A stretch of 64,000 nt of DNA from Pseudoalteromonas carrageenovora IAM 12662 (GTDB lineage Bacteria > Pseudomonadota > Gammaproteobacteria > Enterobacterales > Alteromonadaceae). The notes beneath the pieces were generated by a model that was not told the DNA's origin, made no database searches, and was given only the letters and a program-made list of their open reading frames with translations. A program made the position numbers and the translations under genes. Below are positions 9,200 through 16,812 of this stretch, in pieces (position 1 is the first letter of the stretch; each line of letters starts with the position of its first letter). The stretch covers positions 756,351-820,350 of the forward strand of contig NZ_LT965929.1 in assembly GCF_900239935.1 (NCBI RefSeq), in the 5' to 3' direction.

Positions 9200-9433
9200 A
9201 TGCTTAACTCTTTAAAATTAAGTTTTAAAATAATGACTGTACCTCTTACTGTCATCCAGGAAAAAATAGTCTCTGCTTTTTATTTTGTAGCGTGTTTTTT
9301 AGTTGCTAAATTATTTATGGTTATTTATACAGTAAAATCTTACCCGTTTGATTATGATAATTTATTAAATACGTTCAATATTACTAGAGTTTTAGGGCTT
9401 GATTTAAATCGTTTAGGTGCAACTAATGCCTAA
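9200..9433 (+). CDS. Small hypothetical membrane protein coupled to a diguanylate cyclase
   Basis: 77 aa, with one likely membrane segment (about residues 27-47, FYFVACFLVAKLFMVIYTV). AAAGGATTTAT gives a ribosome binding site just before the ATG. The end of the frame overlaps the preferred start of the next gene (ATGCCTAA, 8-bp overlap), which favours it being translated. No family recognised. It may be a real small protein or an upstream ORF controlling the cyclase. Confidence 0.45.
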   Translation: MLNSLKLSFKIMTVPLTVIQEKIVSAFYFVACFLVAKLFMVIYTVKSYPFDYDNLLNTFNITRVLGLDLNRLGATNA

Positions 9434-10514
9434 AAAAAGTAATAATGCACAAAACTGGCTTAGTCTAATCAACATAGACAATGTTTACAGCTCTGATAAG
9501 CAACGCCAGGCATTGTCCTTATTTGCAATGATTGCAATAGCTATTGTTGTTTTATCAATGTTGGTAATTTTAAATTACGATGTTTATTCGCCTATTCTAA
9601 CTATCTCCTTAATTCTGGTTAATATCACTATTACCAGTAGTACTTTATATTTTATAAAAACAGGGAAGCTTGAGGTTGTAGCGCTCATTAGCATGGGTAT
9701 TGTATTTATAATGTGTATTGCACTTACCTATACAGGCGGGAAAGAAAACACCGGGCTTTATTGGCTTATGTTTTACCCCGTTGTTAGTTTTGCATCTTTA
9801 GGGGCTAAACATGGAACATGGCTTGGCTCATGTCTATTAGTCTGTTGTACGTTTATTTTATATGGCCCCGATATAGGTCAAGTTAATTACCCAGAGGTAG
9901 AAAAATCGCGTTTCTTAGCTGCTTTTACTTTAGTTTTTGTGTTTTCTTTTATTGGTGAATACTTTAGGCACAAAAGCCATATGGACATTGCAGGTATAAC
10001 ACTTGAGCAAACACAAGATGCTTATACCGATCAGCTCACCGGTGGTGCTAACAGGCGTTTTATAACCTCACATTTTTTAAAGTTGGTTGATGAAAACCCA
10101 CACGAATACTTGCCTTTTTCAATTTTATTACTCGATTTAGATAACTTTAAAGCGATGAACGACACGTATGGCCATGACTTTGGTGATACTGTTTTAATTG
10201 AGTTTACAAAATTGCTAGAGTCGCAGTTTCCAAGTTCGGCTGTTAAAGCGCGTTATGGAGGGGAAGAATTTGTAGTTATATTGCCAAATGAGCGAAGTCA
10301 AAGGGCAGCTAAATTAGCGGATAAGTTTAGAAATCATGTTAGTGAACATGTTATTTTAACTAGTGATAAAGCAAAAGTCGCCTTTACGTGTAGTATAGGC
10401 GTAGCACAAGTTAATAATGTGGCCGAGTACGATAACGAACTAAAAAAAGCTGATGAGTACTTATACCTTGCAAAAGAACAAGGTCGTAATAAGGTTATGT
10501 CAGCACATAGTTAA
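9426..10514 (+). CDS. Membrane diguanylate cyclase (GGDEF domain)
   Basis: About 362 aa from the ATG at 9426; a GTG three codons earlier is possible. Residues ~20-190 contain about six hydrophobic segments forming a membrane sensor region. They are followed by YTDQLTGGANRRF and a GGDEF domain with LLDLDNFKAMNDTYGHDFGD, ARYGGEEFVVILP and CSIGVAQ. The active-site GGEEF is intact, so it should make c-di-GMP from two GTP. The RxxD inhibitory site normally five residues before the signature is absent (PSSA there), so product inhibition is unlikely. It overlaps the small upstream ORF and is followed 8 nt later by the DsbA-like gene. Confidence 0.88.
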   Translation: MPKKSNNAQNWLSLINIDNVYSSDKQRQALSLFAMIAIAIVVLSMLVILNYDVYSPILTISLILVNITITSSTLYFIKTGKLEVVALISMGIVFIMCIALTYTGGKENTGLYWLMFYPVVSFASLGAKHGTWLGSCLLVCCTFILYGPDIGQVNYPEVEKSRFLAAFTLVFVFSFIGEYFRHKSHMDIAGITLEQTQDAYTDQLTGGANRRFITSHFLKLVDENPHEYLPFSILLLDLDNFKAMNDTYGHDFGDTVLIEFTKLLESQFPSSAVKARYGGEEFVVILPNERSQRAAKLADKFRNHVSEHVILTSDKAKVAFTCSIGVAQVNNVAEYDNELKKADEYLYLAKEQGRNKVMSAHS

Positions 10515-10522
10515 GGCAAAGT

Positions 10523-11149
10523 ATGACCCAAAGTAAACTTATATATATTCATGACCCTATGTGCAGCTGGTGTTGGGGTTTTTCACCTACCTGGTTAAAA
10601 TTAAAAAGCGAGCTAGAAAATAACTTTAAAGATATATTATCGATTGAATACAAAGTAGGGGGATTAGCACCGGACAGCCAAGAACCTATGCCACAAAATA
10701 TGCAGGATATACTACAAAAAACATGGCATAAAATTTCAGAGCAGTTGGGTACGCAATTCAATTATGACTTTTGGCGTAAATGTCAGCCAAGGCGTTCAAC
10801 GTACCCCGCATGTAGAGCAGCACTTATAGCGCGCAAAGCAAATAAAGAGGCCAACATGGTCGCTGCTATTCAACATGCTTATTATCTCAATGCTCAAAAC
10901 CCATCTGATGAAAGCACACTCATATCACTTGCACATGAGATTGGTCTTGACGCAGAAGCTTTTGCAAGTTCACTGCAATCACATCAAATTAATGATGAGC
11001 TTAATGCTGAGCTTGCATATGCGCATAGCTTACCCATTCAAGGCTTTCCATCATTAGTGCTTATTAATAATGGTAAAGCTTTTCCTATTGCGATTAATTA
11101 TACCGATTGGCAGCAGTCATTTAATAAAATTAGCGCGCTTTTAAAATAA
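10523..11149 (+). CDS. DsbA/FrnE-like thioredoxin-fold oxidoreductase
   Basis: 208 aa with no signal peptide, so cytoplasmic. The thioredoxin active site is in HDPMCSWCWGFSP (CxxC = CSWC, residues ~13-16), and the cis-proline loop is IQGFPSLVLI near residue 178. The helical insert between them is typical of the DsbA-like FrnE/2-hydroxychromene isomerase group. Family members act in thiol-disulfide exchange or oxidative-stress protection; the partner is unknown. It starts 8 nt after the diguanylate cyclase stop and is probably co-transcribed, but no functional link to c-di-GMP is evident. Confidence 0.8.
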   Translation: MTQSKLIYIHDPMCSWCWGFSPTWLKLKSELENNFKDILSIEYKVGGLAPDSQEPMPQNMQDILQKTWHKISEQLGTQFNYDFWRKCQPRRSTYPACRAALIARKANKEANMVAAIQHAYYLNAQNPSDESTLISLAHEIGLDAEAFASSLQSHQINDELNAELAYAHSLPIQGFPSLVLINNGKAFPIAINYTDWQQSFNKISALLK

Positions 11150-11241
11150 TTTTTTATAAATGAGTGCTTTGTCATCAAACACTCAGGCCCTTTTTAAATC
11201 ACTCAGCACACTTTTAGCCTATTAAGTCGTAATTATTACTG

Positions 11242-11297
11242 TTGTCATAAAACCGACTTTTTTGCGCAACATGCTTGTCATTTTTCATCTATACAAT
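11242..11297 (+). promoter_or_regulatory. PhoB-type promoter of the TonB cluster
   Basis: TTGTCAT occurs at 11242-11248 and again at 11275-11281, exactly 33 bp (three 11-bp Pho-box steps) apart. The second copy is followed by exactly 10 nt and then TACAAT (11292-11297), a good -10 hexamer. In E. coli pho promoters the last half-site likewise ends 10 nt before the -10 in place of a -35. The intermediate half-sites (CCGACTT at 11253, GCGCAAC at 11264) are poor matches. The spacing match to the promoter at 16649-16704 strengthens the call. Confidence 0.6.
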
Positions 11298-11400
11298 TTC
11301 GCTCATTGAAAATCTTTAGTCTTTAAATTGTTTGCATTGAACAATTAAAGCTAAAAAACAAACTAGCAAATCCGCTAATTAACGAGTAAAGGTGTATGCG

Positions 11401-12153
11401 ATGAAAGGCGTTAAACCATTAATCTTAGCTGGTATTGTGGCCGCAAGTGCTGCTGTACACGCAAACGATTTAGATAAGGTTATCGATAAAAGCAGCGAAA
11501 TAAATAAGTCAGCTGCGCAATCACAAACAAAAATAGACAAGATTGCAGACTCAATGCAAGGACGTCTTCAACAATTTAAAACGCTTAATAAAGAAATTGA
11601 CGGGTTAGCTGTTTACAACGCGCAATTAACTAAGCAGTTAAATAACCAAATTGAAGAAATGGAATCACTTAACCTGTCAATGGATCAAGTTTCTATTATT
11701 GAGCGTCAAATTACCCCGCTTATGCTGCGTATGATCACAGGTCTTGAGCAGTTTGTAGCACTAGATGTGCCATTTTTAACTGACGAACGCACAAAAAGAA
11801 TTACCTCTTTAAGTGAAATGATGAACCGAGCAGACATCAATTCAAGCGAAAAATTTCGCCGTGTACTTGAAGCTTACCAAGTTGAAGTTGATTACGGGCG
11901 CACTATTGAAGCCTACACCTCTTTATTAGATATAGACGGTAAAGAGCGCGAAGTAGATTTTTTACGCATTGGCCGCTTAGAACTTATTTACTTAACACGC
12001 GACGGTAAAAAAGCAGGTAGCTGGAATGCAGACACTAAATCGTTTGTTGCTTTGCCTGATTCTACAATAAGCCAAATCAATAAAGGTTTACGCATAGCGC
12101 GTAAGCAACTTGCCCCAGATATGTTAACTCTGCCAGTACACGCAGCAGAATAA
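11401..12153 (+). CDS. DUF3450 periplasmic protein of the TonB energising cluster
   Basis: 250 aa from the ATG at 11401. An in-frame GTG nine bases earlier would overlap the ribosome binding site AAAGG, so it is rejected. Residues 1-21 form a signal peptide (MKGVKPLILAGIVAASAAVHA). The body is mainly coiled coil (DKVIDKSSEINKSAAQSQTKID, NAQLTKQLNNQIEEMESLNLSM), followed by LMLRMITGLEQFVALDVPFL, the DUF3450 core. This family sits at the head of ExbB-ExbB-ExbD-TonB-TPR operons in marine gammaproteobacteria and is thought to assist the long ExbB in the periplasm; its biochemical role is not known. It starts a six-gene operon under a PhoB-like promoter. Confidence 0.85.
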   Translation: MKGVKPLILAGIVAASAAVHANDLDKVIDKSSEINKSAAQSQTKIDKIADSMQGRLQQFKTLNKEIDGLAVYNAQLTKQLNNQIEEMESLNLSMDQVSIIERQITPLMLRMITGLEQFVALDVPFLTDERTKRITSLSEMMNRADINSSEKFRRVLEAYQVEVDYGRTIEAYTSLLDIDGKEREVDFLRIGRLELIYLTRDGKKAGSWNADTKSFVALPDSTISQINKGLRIARKQLAPDMLTLPVHAAE

Positions 12154-12163
12154 GAGGTTAAAA

Positions 12164-13531
12164 ATGAAATTGTTTACTCAAATGACAAAAATGGCCCTTT
12201 TTGCTGCAAGTATTAGCATTGCGGGTACATGTGTAGCGGCAGAGCCGATGAATTTAGACTCACTACTTAAAACCCTTGAAGAGGGTAAGTCAGCCCAAAA
12301 CGCACAAAACAAACAACGTGAACAAGAGTTTGCAGCTCGTCAAAACGAGCAAGTACAAATGCTCAAAAATACACAAGCAAAGCGTAATCAAATGCTTGTT
12401 GAATCTGAACGTTTAGAAACTCAGTTTGAAGAAAACGAAGTAAAGCTTGCTAACTTAACCGATACATTATCCAAACGTATGGGATCTCTTAAAGAGTTAT
12501 TTGGTGTACTACAACAAGTAGCTGGGGATTCAAGTAATAAGTTTGCAACCTCAGTGGTATCAGCCGAGATTGCTGGACGTAGTACATTTATGGATGAACT
12601 GGCTCAAAAAATGGGTTCAACATCTAAATTAGCCTCTATCGAAGATATTGAAAAAGTGTGGTTTGAACTACAACGTGAAATGACCGAGCAAGGTAAAGTA
12701 AGTCGTTTTGATGCAAGCGTTATAATTGAGGGCGGCACTAAAGCACAGCAAGAAGTTGTACGTGTAGGTGCATTTAACCTTGTATCAAACGGTAAATATC
12801 TAGAGTTTAATCCAGCTACTAACACACTGAGTGAGTTAACACGCCAGCCTGTATCTCGTTTTACAGCCACGGCAGATGAGTTACAAAACACTAAAAACGG
12901 TGTTGTACAGTTTGCACTTGACCCAACTGGTGGCTCTATTTTGGGTTTATTAGTACAAGCACCCGATACGCAAGAGCGTGTACACCAAGGTGGCACAGTT
13001 GGTTACGTTATTTTAGGCGTAGGTGTAATAGCTTTACTTATCTCACTTGAGCGCTTTTTCTCGTTAATGATTATGGGTGGAAAAATCCGTAGCCAACTTA
13101 AAGATGATGTAGCACGCGACGACAATCCACTTGGTCGCGTAATGAAAGTAAAAGATCAGTACCCTGATGTTGCCCACGACACATTAGAGCTTAAATTAAG
13201 CGAAGCTATTTTACGTGAAATGCCAAAAGTAACGCGCAATTTAACGCTTATTAAAATCATCTCAGTGGTGGCACCGCTACTTGGTTTACTCGGTACAGTA
13301 ACCGGTATGATCAACACCTTCCAAGCTATCACGCTGTTTGGTACCGGTGACCCTAAATTAATGGCTGGTGGTATTTCTCAGGCATTGGTAACAACGGTCC
13401 TTGGCTTGGTTGTAGCTATTCCTACGGTATTTTTATACACCTTACTTAATACTCGCGCTAAAAATATATTACTTACTATTCAAGAGCAAAGTGCAGGCAT
13501 TATTGCCAAGCGTAGTGAGAAAGGAGCATAA
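12164..13531 (+). CDS. exbB: Long ExbB-like proton channel protein (TtpC-like)
   Basis: 455 aa. A signal peptide (to about residue 26, GTCVAA) is followed by a long periplasmic coiled-coil region (~30-110, many Gln/Glu/Lys) and a globular part. A MotA/TolQ/ExbB domain lies at about 275-445 (GYVILGVGVIALLISLERFF, VVAPLLGLLGTVTGMINTF, LVTTVLGLVVAIPTVFLYTLL). This long periplasmic extension matches TtpC of Vibrio TonB2 systems, where it is required in addition to the ordinary ExbB. It would form part of the inner-membrane proton-driven motor energising TonB. It lies 10 nt after DUF3450 and 3 nt before the short exbB. Confidence 0.9.
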   Translation: MKLFTQMTKMALFAASISIAGTCVAAEPMNLDSLLKTLEEGKSAQNAQNKQREQEFAARQNEQVQMLKNTQAKRNQMLVESERLETQFEENEVKLANLTDTLSKRMGSLKELFGVLQQVAGDSSNKFATSVVSAEIAGRSTFMDELAQKMGSTSKLASIEDIEKVWFELQREMTEQGKVSRFDASVIIEGGTKAQQEVVRVGAFNLVSNGKYLEFNPATNTLSELTRQPVSRFTATADELQNTKNGVVQFALDPTGGSILGLLVQAPDTQERVHQGGTVGYVILGVGVIALLISLERFFSLMIMGGKIRSQLKDDVARDDNPLGRVMKVKDQYPDVAHDTLELKLSEAILREMPKVTRNLTLIKIISVVAPLLGLLGTVTGMINTFQAITLFGTGDPKLMAGGISQALVTTVLGLVVAIPTVFLYTLLNTRAKNILLTIQEQSAGIIAKRSEKGA

Positions 13532-13534
13532 ACC

Positions 13535-14062
13535 ATGGTGCTATTGATTGACTCAATCAATGCTATCCGTGATTTTCTCGACACTGGTGGCCAAGTTCTC
13601 TTGGTCATTGGGGTGTTAATCTTCGCGATGTGGTTATTGATACTCGAGCGATTTATTTATTTTTTTAATGGTTTTCGTAGTTATAAACATGGCGTAAAGG
13701 CCGATTGGACTAATCGAGCAGAGCGCAATAGCTGGAATGCAGAGCAAATTCGCCAAGCAATGATATCGCGTGCGGGTATGCGCTTAAACACAAACCTTGC
13801 GTTAATTAACGTAATGGTAGCGCTTTGCCCACTCCTTGGTTTGTTAGGCACAGTAACCGGCATGATTGAAGTGTTTGATGTAATGGCAATTACAGGCACT
13901 GGGAGTGCGCGTTCAATGGCATCGGGTGTTTCTAAGGCAACTATTCCAACTATGGCAGGTATGGTCGGCGCACTTTCGGGTGTATTTGCCTCTACGTTTT
14001 TACAACGCAGAGCTAAGCGCGAAGTGGAACTACTTGAAGACAGCATGGTTTTAGACCACTAA
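13535..14062 (+). CDS. exbB: Biopolymer transport protein ExbB (short form)
   Basis: 175 aa, the short ExbB/TolQ form with three membrane segments: GGQVLLVIGVLIFAMWLLIL near the N-terminus, ALCPLLGLLGTVTGMIEVF, and ATIPTMAGMVGALSGVFAST. The GLLGTVTGM motif and the following alanine/threonine-rich helix line the proton path in this family. AAGGAG stands 8 nt before the ATG. With ExbD and TonB it forms the inner-membrane energising complex; it is distinct from the long TtpC-like protein encoded directly upstream. A hairpin follows its stop before exbD. Confidence 0.92.
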   Translation: MVLLIDSINAIRDFLDTGGQVLLVIGVLIFAMWLLILERFIYFFNGFRSYKHGVKADWTNRAERNSWNAEQIRQAMISRAGMRLNTNLALINVMVALCPLLGLLGTVTGMIEVFDVMAITGTGSARSMASGVSKATIPTMAGMVGALSGVFASTFLQRRAKREVELLEDSMVLDH

Positions 14063-14071
14063 ATAAATATA

Positions 14072-14101
14072 GATAAGCGGCTAACTATAGCGCCGCTTAT
14101 C
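14072..14101 (+). other. Stem-loop between exbB and exbD
   Basis: GATAAGCGGC (14072-14081) and GCCGCTTATC (14092-14101) form a perfect 10-bp stem, ending 2 nt before the ribosome binding site TAGGAG of exbD. It has no T-tail, so it is more likely an mRNA stability or translation-tuning element that sets ExbB:ExbD stoichiometry. The function is inferred. Confidence 0.5.
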
Positions 14102-14115
14102 ATAGGAGAATAAAA

Positions 14116-14529
14116 ATGAGAGCCCCGTTAGGAAACCTATTACAAGAAGATGAAGCAGAAGAAATTAATATGACCCCAATGTTAGACGTTGTATTTATTA
14201 TGCTTATTTTCTTTATCGTTACTGCATCATTTGTCAAAGAAGCAGGTATTGATGTAAACCGTCCAGAAGCAGCCACAGCAGTTAAAAAAGAGCGTGCCAA
14301 TATCTTAGTCGCGATTTCAGACAAAGGTGAGATTTGGATTAATAAACGTCAAATTGATGTGCGCGCAGTGCAAGCGAATATTGAGCGCTTAAAAGCTGAA
14401 AACCCTCAAGGGAGCGTGGTTATTCAAGCCGACAAAAAAGCCACGACTGATATGTTAATTAAGGTAATGGATGCGTCGCGCGCTGCAGGTGCGTTTGATG
14501 TATCTATTGCTGCTCAAGATGCGTCGTAA
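14116..14529 (+). CDS. exbD: Biopolymer transport protein ExbD
   Basis: 137 aa. A short cytoplasmic N-terminus is followed by one membrane helix in NMTPMLDVVFIMLIFFIVTASFV; the Asp in PMLDVVF is the essential proton-carrying residue of the ExbD/TolR family. The periplasmic domain (ILVAISDKGEIWIN, VVIQADKKATTDMLIKVMDASRAAG) is typical. ExbD couples proton flow to TonB movement. TAGGAG lies 7 nt before the ATG, and tonB follows 9 nt after the stop. Confidence 0.93.
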   Translation: MRAPLGNLLQEDEAEEINMTPMLDVVFIMLIFFIVTASFVKEAGIDVNRPEAATAVKKERANILVAISDKGEIWINKRQIDVRAVQANIERLKAENPQGSVVIQADKKATTDMLIKVMDASRAAGAFDVSIAAQDAS

Positions 14530-14538
14530 GGGTTAGTT

Positions 14539-15147
14539 ATGTTGCGATATTTAGTTGCATTAGTTGTAGCCGGTGTAGTGACCTTCATGCTGTTTTTAGG
14601 CATGCAGGCACTTATTACCGGTGGTGAAGGTGCTATGTCGGAGCCAGTAAAAGGTAACGTTTTAGACTTTGTACGTTTGAAAAAAGAAGAAACAGTACAA
14701 AAAAAAGAACGTAAACCGCAAAAGCCACCCACACCAAAAGAACCTCCGCCGCCAATGGAATCACCACAAATGCAAAGTAGTGATGCAACGGCAAACGCAA
14801 ACAATTTCGACTTTGGTGCCAATGTAGATGCCGATGTGAATTTATCAGGCGGTTTAGCGCTGGAAACAAGCGACGGTGAATACTTACCGATTGTTAAAGT
14901 AGCGCCTGTGTATCCGCGTCGTGCGTTATCTCGTGGTATTGAAGGCTATGTAATTGTTGAATTTACAGTGACTAAACAAGGTACAGTGCGCGACCCTCAG
15001 GTTGTAAAAGCAGTTCCTGAGTCACTATTTGATAGAGCAGCAATGGATGCTGCCCTTAAATTTAAATATAAACCGCGTGTAGTAAACGGTGAAGCCGTTG
15101 AAGTGGCGGGTGTACAGAACAAAATATCTTTCCAAATTAGTGGTTAA
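14539..15147 (+). CDS. tonB: TonB energy-transducing protein
   Basis: 202 aa. The N-terminal membrane anchor MLRYLVALVVAGVVTFMLFLGMQAL is followed by a Lys/Pro/Glu-rich periplasmic linker (KERKPQKPPTPKEPPPP). The C-terminal TonB domain has VYPRRALSRGIEGYVIVEFTV and AMDAALKFKYKPRVVNGEAV. The short linker resembles Vibrio TonB2 rather than E. coli TonB (about 240 aa). It would contact the TonB box of receptors, most plausibly the one encoded at 20966-23662. Confidence 0.93.
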   Translation: MLRYLVALVVAGVVTFMLFLGMQALITGGEGAMSEPVKGNVLDFVRLKKEETVQKKERKPQKPPTPKEPPPPMESPQMQSSDATANANNFDFGANVDADVNLSGGLALETSDGEYLPIVKVAPVYPRRALSRGIEGYVIVEFTVTKQGTVRDPQVVKAVPESLFDRAAMDAALKFKYKPRVVNGEAVEVAGVQNKISFQISG

Positions 15148-15192
15148 TTTAGTAATTAACCACGAGTAAACGGACAGAAATGCGAGGCGATT

Positions 15193-16515
15193 ATGAAATT
15201 ACTACCTACAGCTAAATTTTTTAAAATAACACTATTTTGTACTGCTGCAGTAAGTGCCAGTATTGTTGTACCAAGTACGTTAAGCTTTGTGCCTGGCCTT
15301 AACGTAGCTACTGCACATGCAGAGCAAAAAACAAAGCGTGTACCTGCGCTACGTGAAAAGGTTTATAGTCAGCTTGCTCGAGCGCAAAAACTCGCTGACG
15401 ATGGCGATGTTAAGGGTGGACTTGAAGCACTTAATAGCATTCAAGAGCGAGCTTCAAGTATGAACTCGTACGAAATTGCAATGATGCATAATTTTTACGG
15501 CTTTATTTATTACAACGAAAACGACTTACCAAAAGCGATTGCCTCGTTTGAAAAAGTGGTAGCAGAAGAAGCCATTCCTGAATCACTTCGTTTAAGCACT
15601 ACATTTAGCTTGGCGCAATTGGCAATGGCTAATAGTGATTATAAAAAGGTAATTTCGTTTTTAGATAAATGGGATGCAATAAATACTAAACCTAAAACAG
15701 AAGGTTACTATTTATTAAGAGCACAAACGTATTATCAGTTAAAGGATTACCAAAAAGGACTTGAGTATATTACTCAAGTTATTTCACTAAGTGACAGTGA
15801 GGGTAAAACCCCTAAAGAAAACTGGCTGGTGTTACAACGTGCAATGTATTACTCACTTAATCAAACAGATAAAGTGGTTGATGTACTTGAGCGTATGGTA
15901 AAGCTATACAATAAGCCTGAATATTGGGTTCAGCTCTCTGGAATGTATGGTGAGACGGGCAAAGAAAAACAACAGTTAGCAGTGATTGAATCAGCTTATC
16001 AACAAGGTTTTTTAACTTCTAAGTCTGATTTACGCCAGCTTGCTCAAGTTTATTTATACAATGGCTTGGCGTTTAAAGCAGCAGTCGTTATGAGTGAAGC
16101 TATTGATAAAGGTATTGCTGAAAAAACAGCAAAAAACTACGCTTTTGTAGCCGAGGCAATGATTCAAGCTAAAGAAGATGAAAAATCTATTACCTACTTT
16201 GTAAAAGCGGCTGATTTATCAGAGCACGGTAAATACGAACAACGTTTAGCTGAGGTTTACGTTAACACAGAGCAATATGAAGAAGCTGCCGATGCTGCGC
16301 GTAAAGCACTTGATAAAGGTGGCCTTGATTTTGAATCAAATGCATTTGTTGCCTTAGGTATGGCTCAGTACAACATGCAAAATTTTGATGCGTCAATTTT
16401 AGCGTTTGAGCAGGCAGAAAAACATAAAAAATCTCAGCGTTTAGCGCAGCAGTGGATCAAATATGTAAAGCGTGAAAAAGTGCATGCAGAAACACTCAAA
16501 ACAGCTTTATTATAA
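15193..16515 (+). CDS. Periplasmic TPR protein of the TonB cluster
   Basis: 440 aa with a signal peptide (about 1-43, ending ATAHA). Tetratricopeptide-like helical repeats fill the rest (EIAMMHNFYGFIYYNENDLPKAIASFEK, YYLLRAQTYYQLKDYQKGLEYI, AFVALGMAQYNMQNFDASILAFEQAE). GAGG lies 9 nt before the ATG. Proteins of this type close the DUF3450-ExbB-ExbB-ExbD-TonB operon in related genera, and TPR protein TtpX-like factors have been implicated in TonB2 function. The exact role is unproven; a scaffold between the motor and receptors is the likely reading. A strong terminator follows at 16581-16604. Confidence 0.85.
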   Translation: MKLLPTAKFFKITLFCTAAVSASIVVPSTLSFVPGLNVATAHAEQKTKRVPALREKVYSQLARAQKLADDGDVKGGLEALNSIQERASSMNSYEIAMMHNFYGFIYYNENDLPKAIASFEKVVAEEAIPESLRLSTTFSLAQLAMANSDYKKVISFLDKWDAINTKPKTEGYYLLRAQTYYQLKDYQKGLEYITQVISLSDSEGKTPKENWLVLQRAMYYSLNQTDKVVDVLERMVKLYNKPEYWVQLSGMYGETGKEKQQLAVIESAYQQGFLTSKSDLRQLAQVYLYNGLAFKAAVVMSEAIDKGIAEKTAKNYAFVAEAMIQAKEDEKSITYFVKAADLSEHGKYEQRLAEVYVNTEQYEEAADAARKALDKGGLDFESNAFVALGMAQYNMQNFDASILAFEQAEKHKKSQRLAQQWIKYVKREKVHAETLKTALL

Positions 16516-16580
16516 ATTTTGAAGCGCTTTACTAATTTAAAAAGTAACGCGCTTAAAACTATTTCATAATCGCAACACCA

Positions 16581-16604
16581 AAACCGCCTTAGGGCGGTTT
16601 TTTT
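16581..16604 (+). terminator. Rho-independent terminator of the TonB operon
   Basis: AAACCGCC (16581-16588), loop TTAG, GGCGGTTT (16593-16600), then a T-run. A GC-rich 8-bp stem with a T-tail is the classical form. It ends the six-gene operon. Confidence 0.9.
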
Positions 16605-16648
16605 CGTCGCTTTAAGTAGCCAATTATTTGATTTTTAATAAGTTATCA

Positions 16649-16704
16649 TTGTCATCTTATGGTTATCAAACTGTAACTACTTTGTCATAAGTCTCCCGTA
16701 TTGT
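16649..16704 (+). promoter_or_regulatory. Tandem Pho boxes and -10 for the lipoprotein/receptor unit
   Basis: Four half-sites follow each other with exact 11-bp spacing: TTGTCAT (16649), TGGTTAT (16660), CTGTAAC (16671) and TTGTCAT (16682). This is the arrangement of two tandem Pho boxes (7-bp repeat, 4-bp spacer). The last half-site ends at 16688 and is followed by 10 nt and TATTGT (16699-16704), a plausible -10. There is no -35 hexamer, as expected for PhoB-activated promoters. PhoB itself is not in the window. Confidence 0.72.
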
Positions 16705-16812
16705 TACCGCAGCTAAACTCAAGTGACCTTAAAGCATTGTTTAAGTGTTTTAAGGTGACTTGAGTTTATTTAAGCACCTAAAAAATAATTAAATACTTTA
16801 ATGGAGTGAACA

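Noticed and set aside
12604..12996. 130-codon open frame on the minus strand within the long exbB gene
   Set aside because: It lies entirely antisense to a well-supported ExbB domain and has no recognisable protein features.
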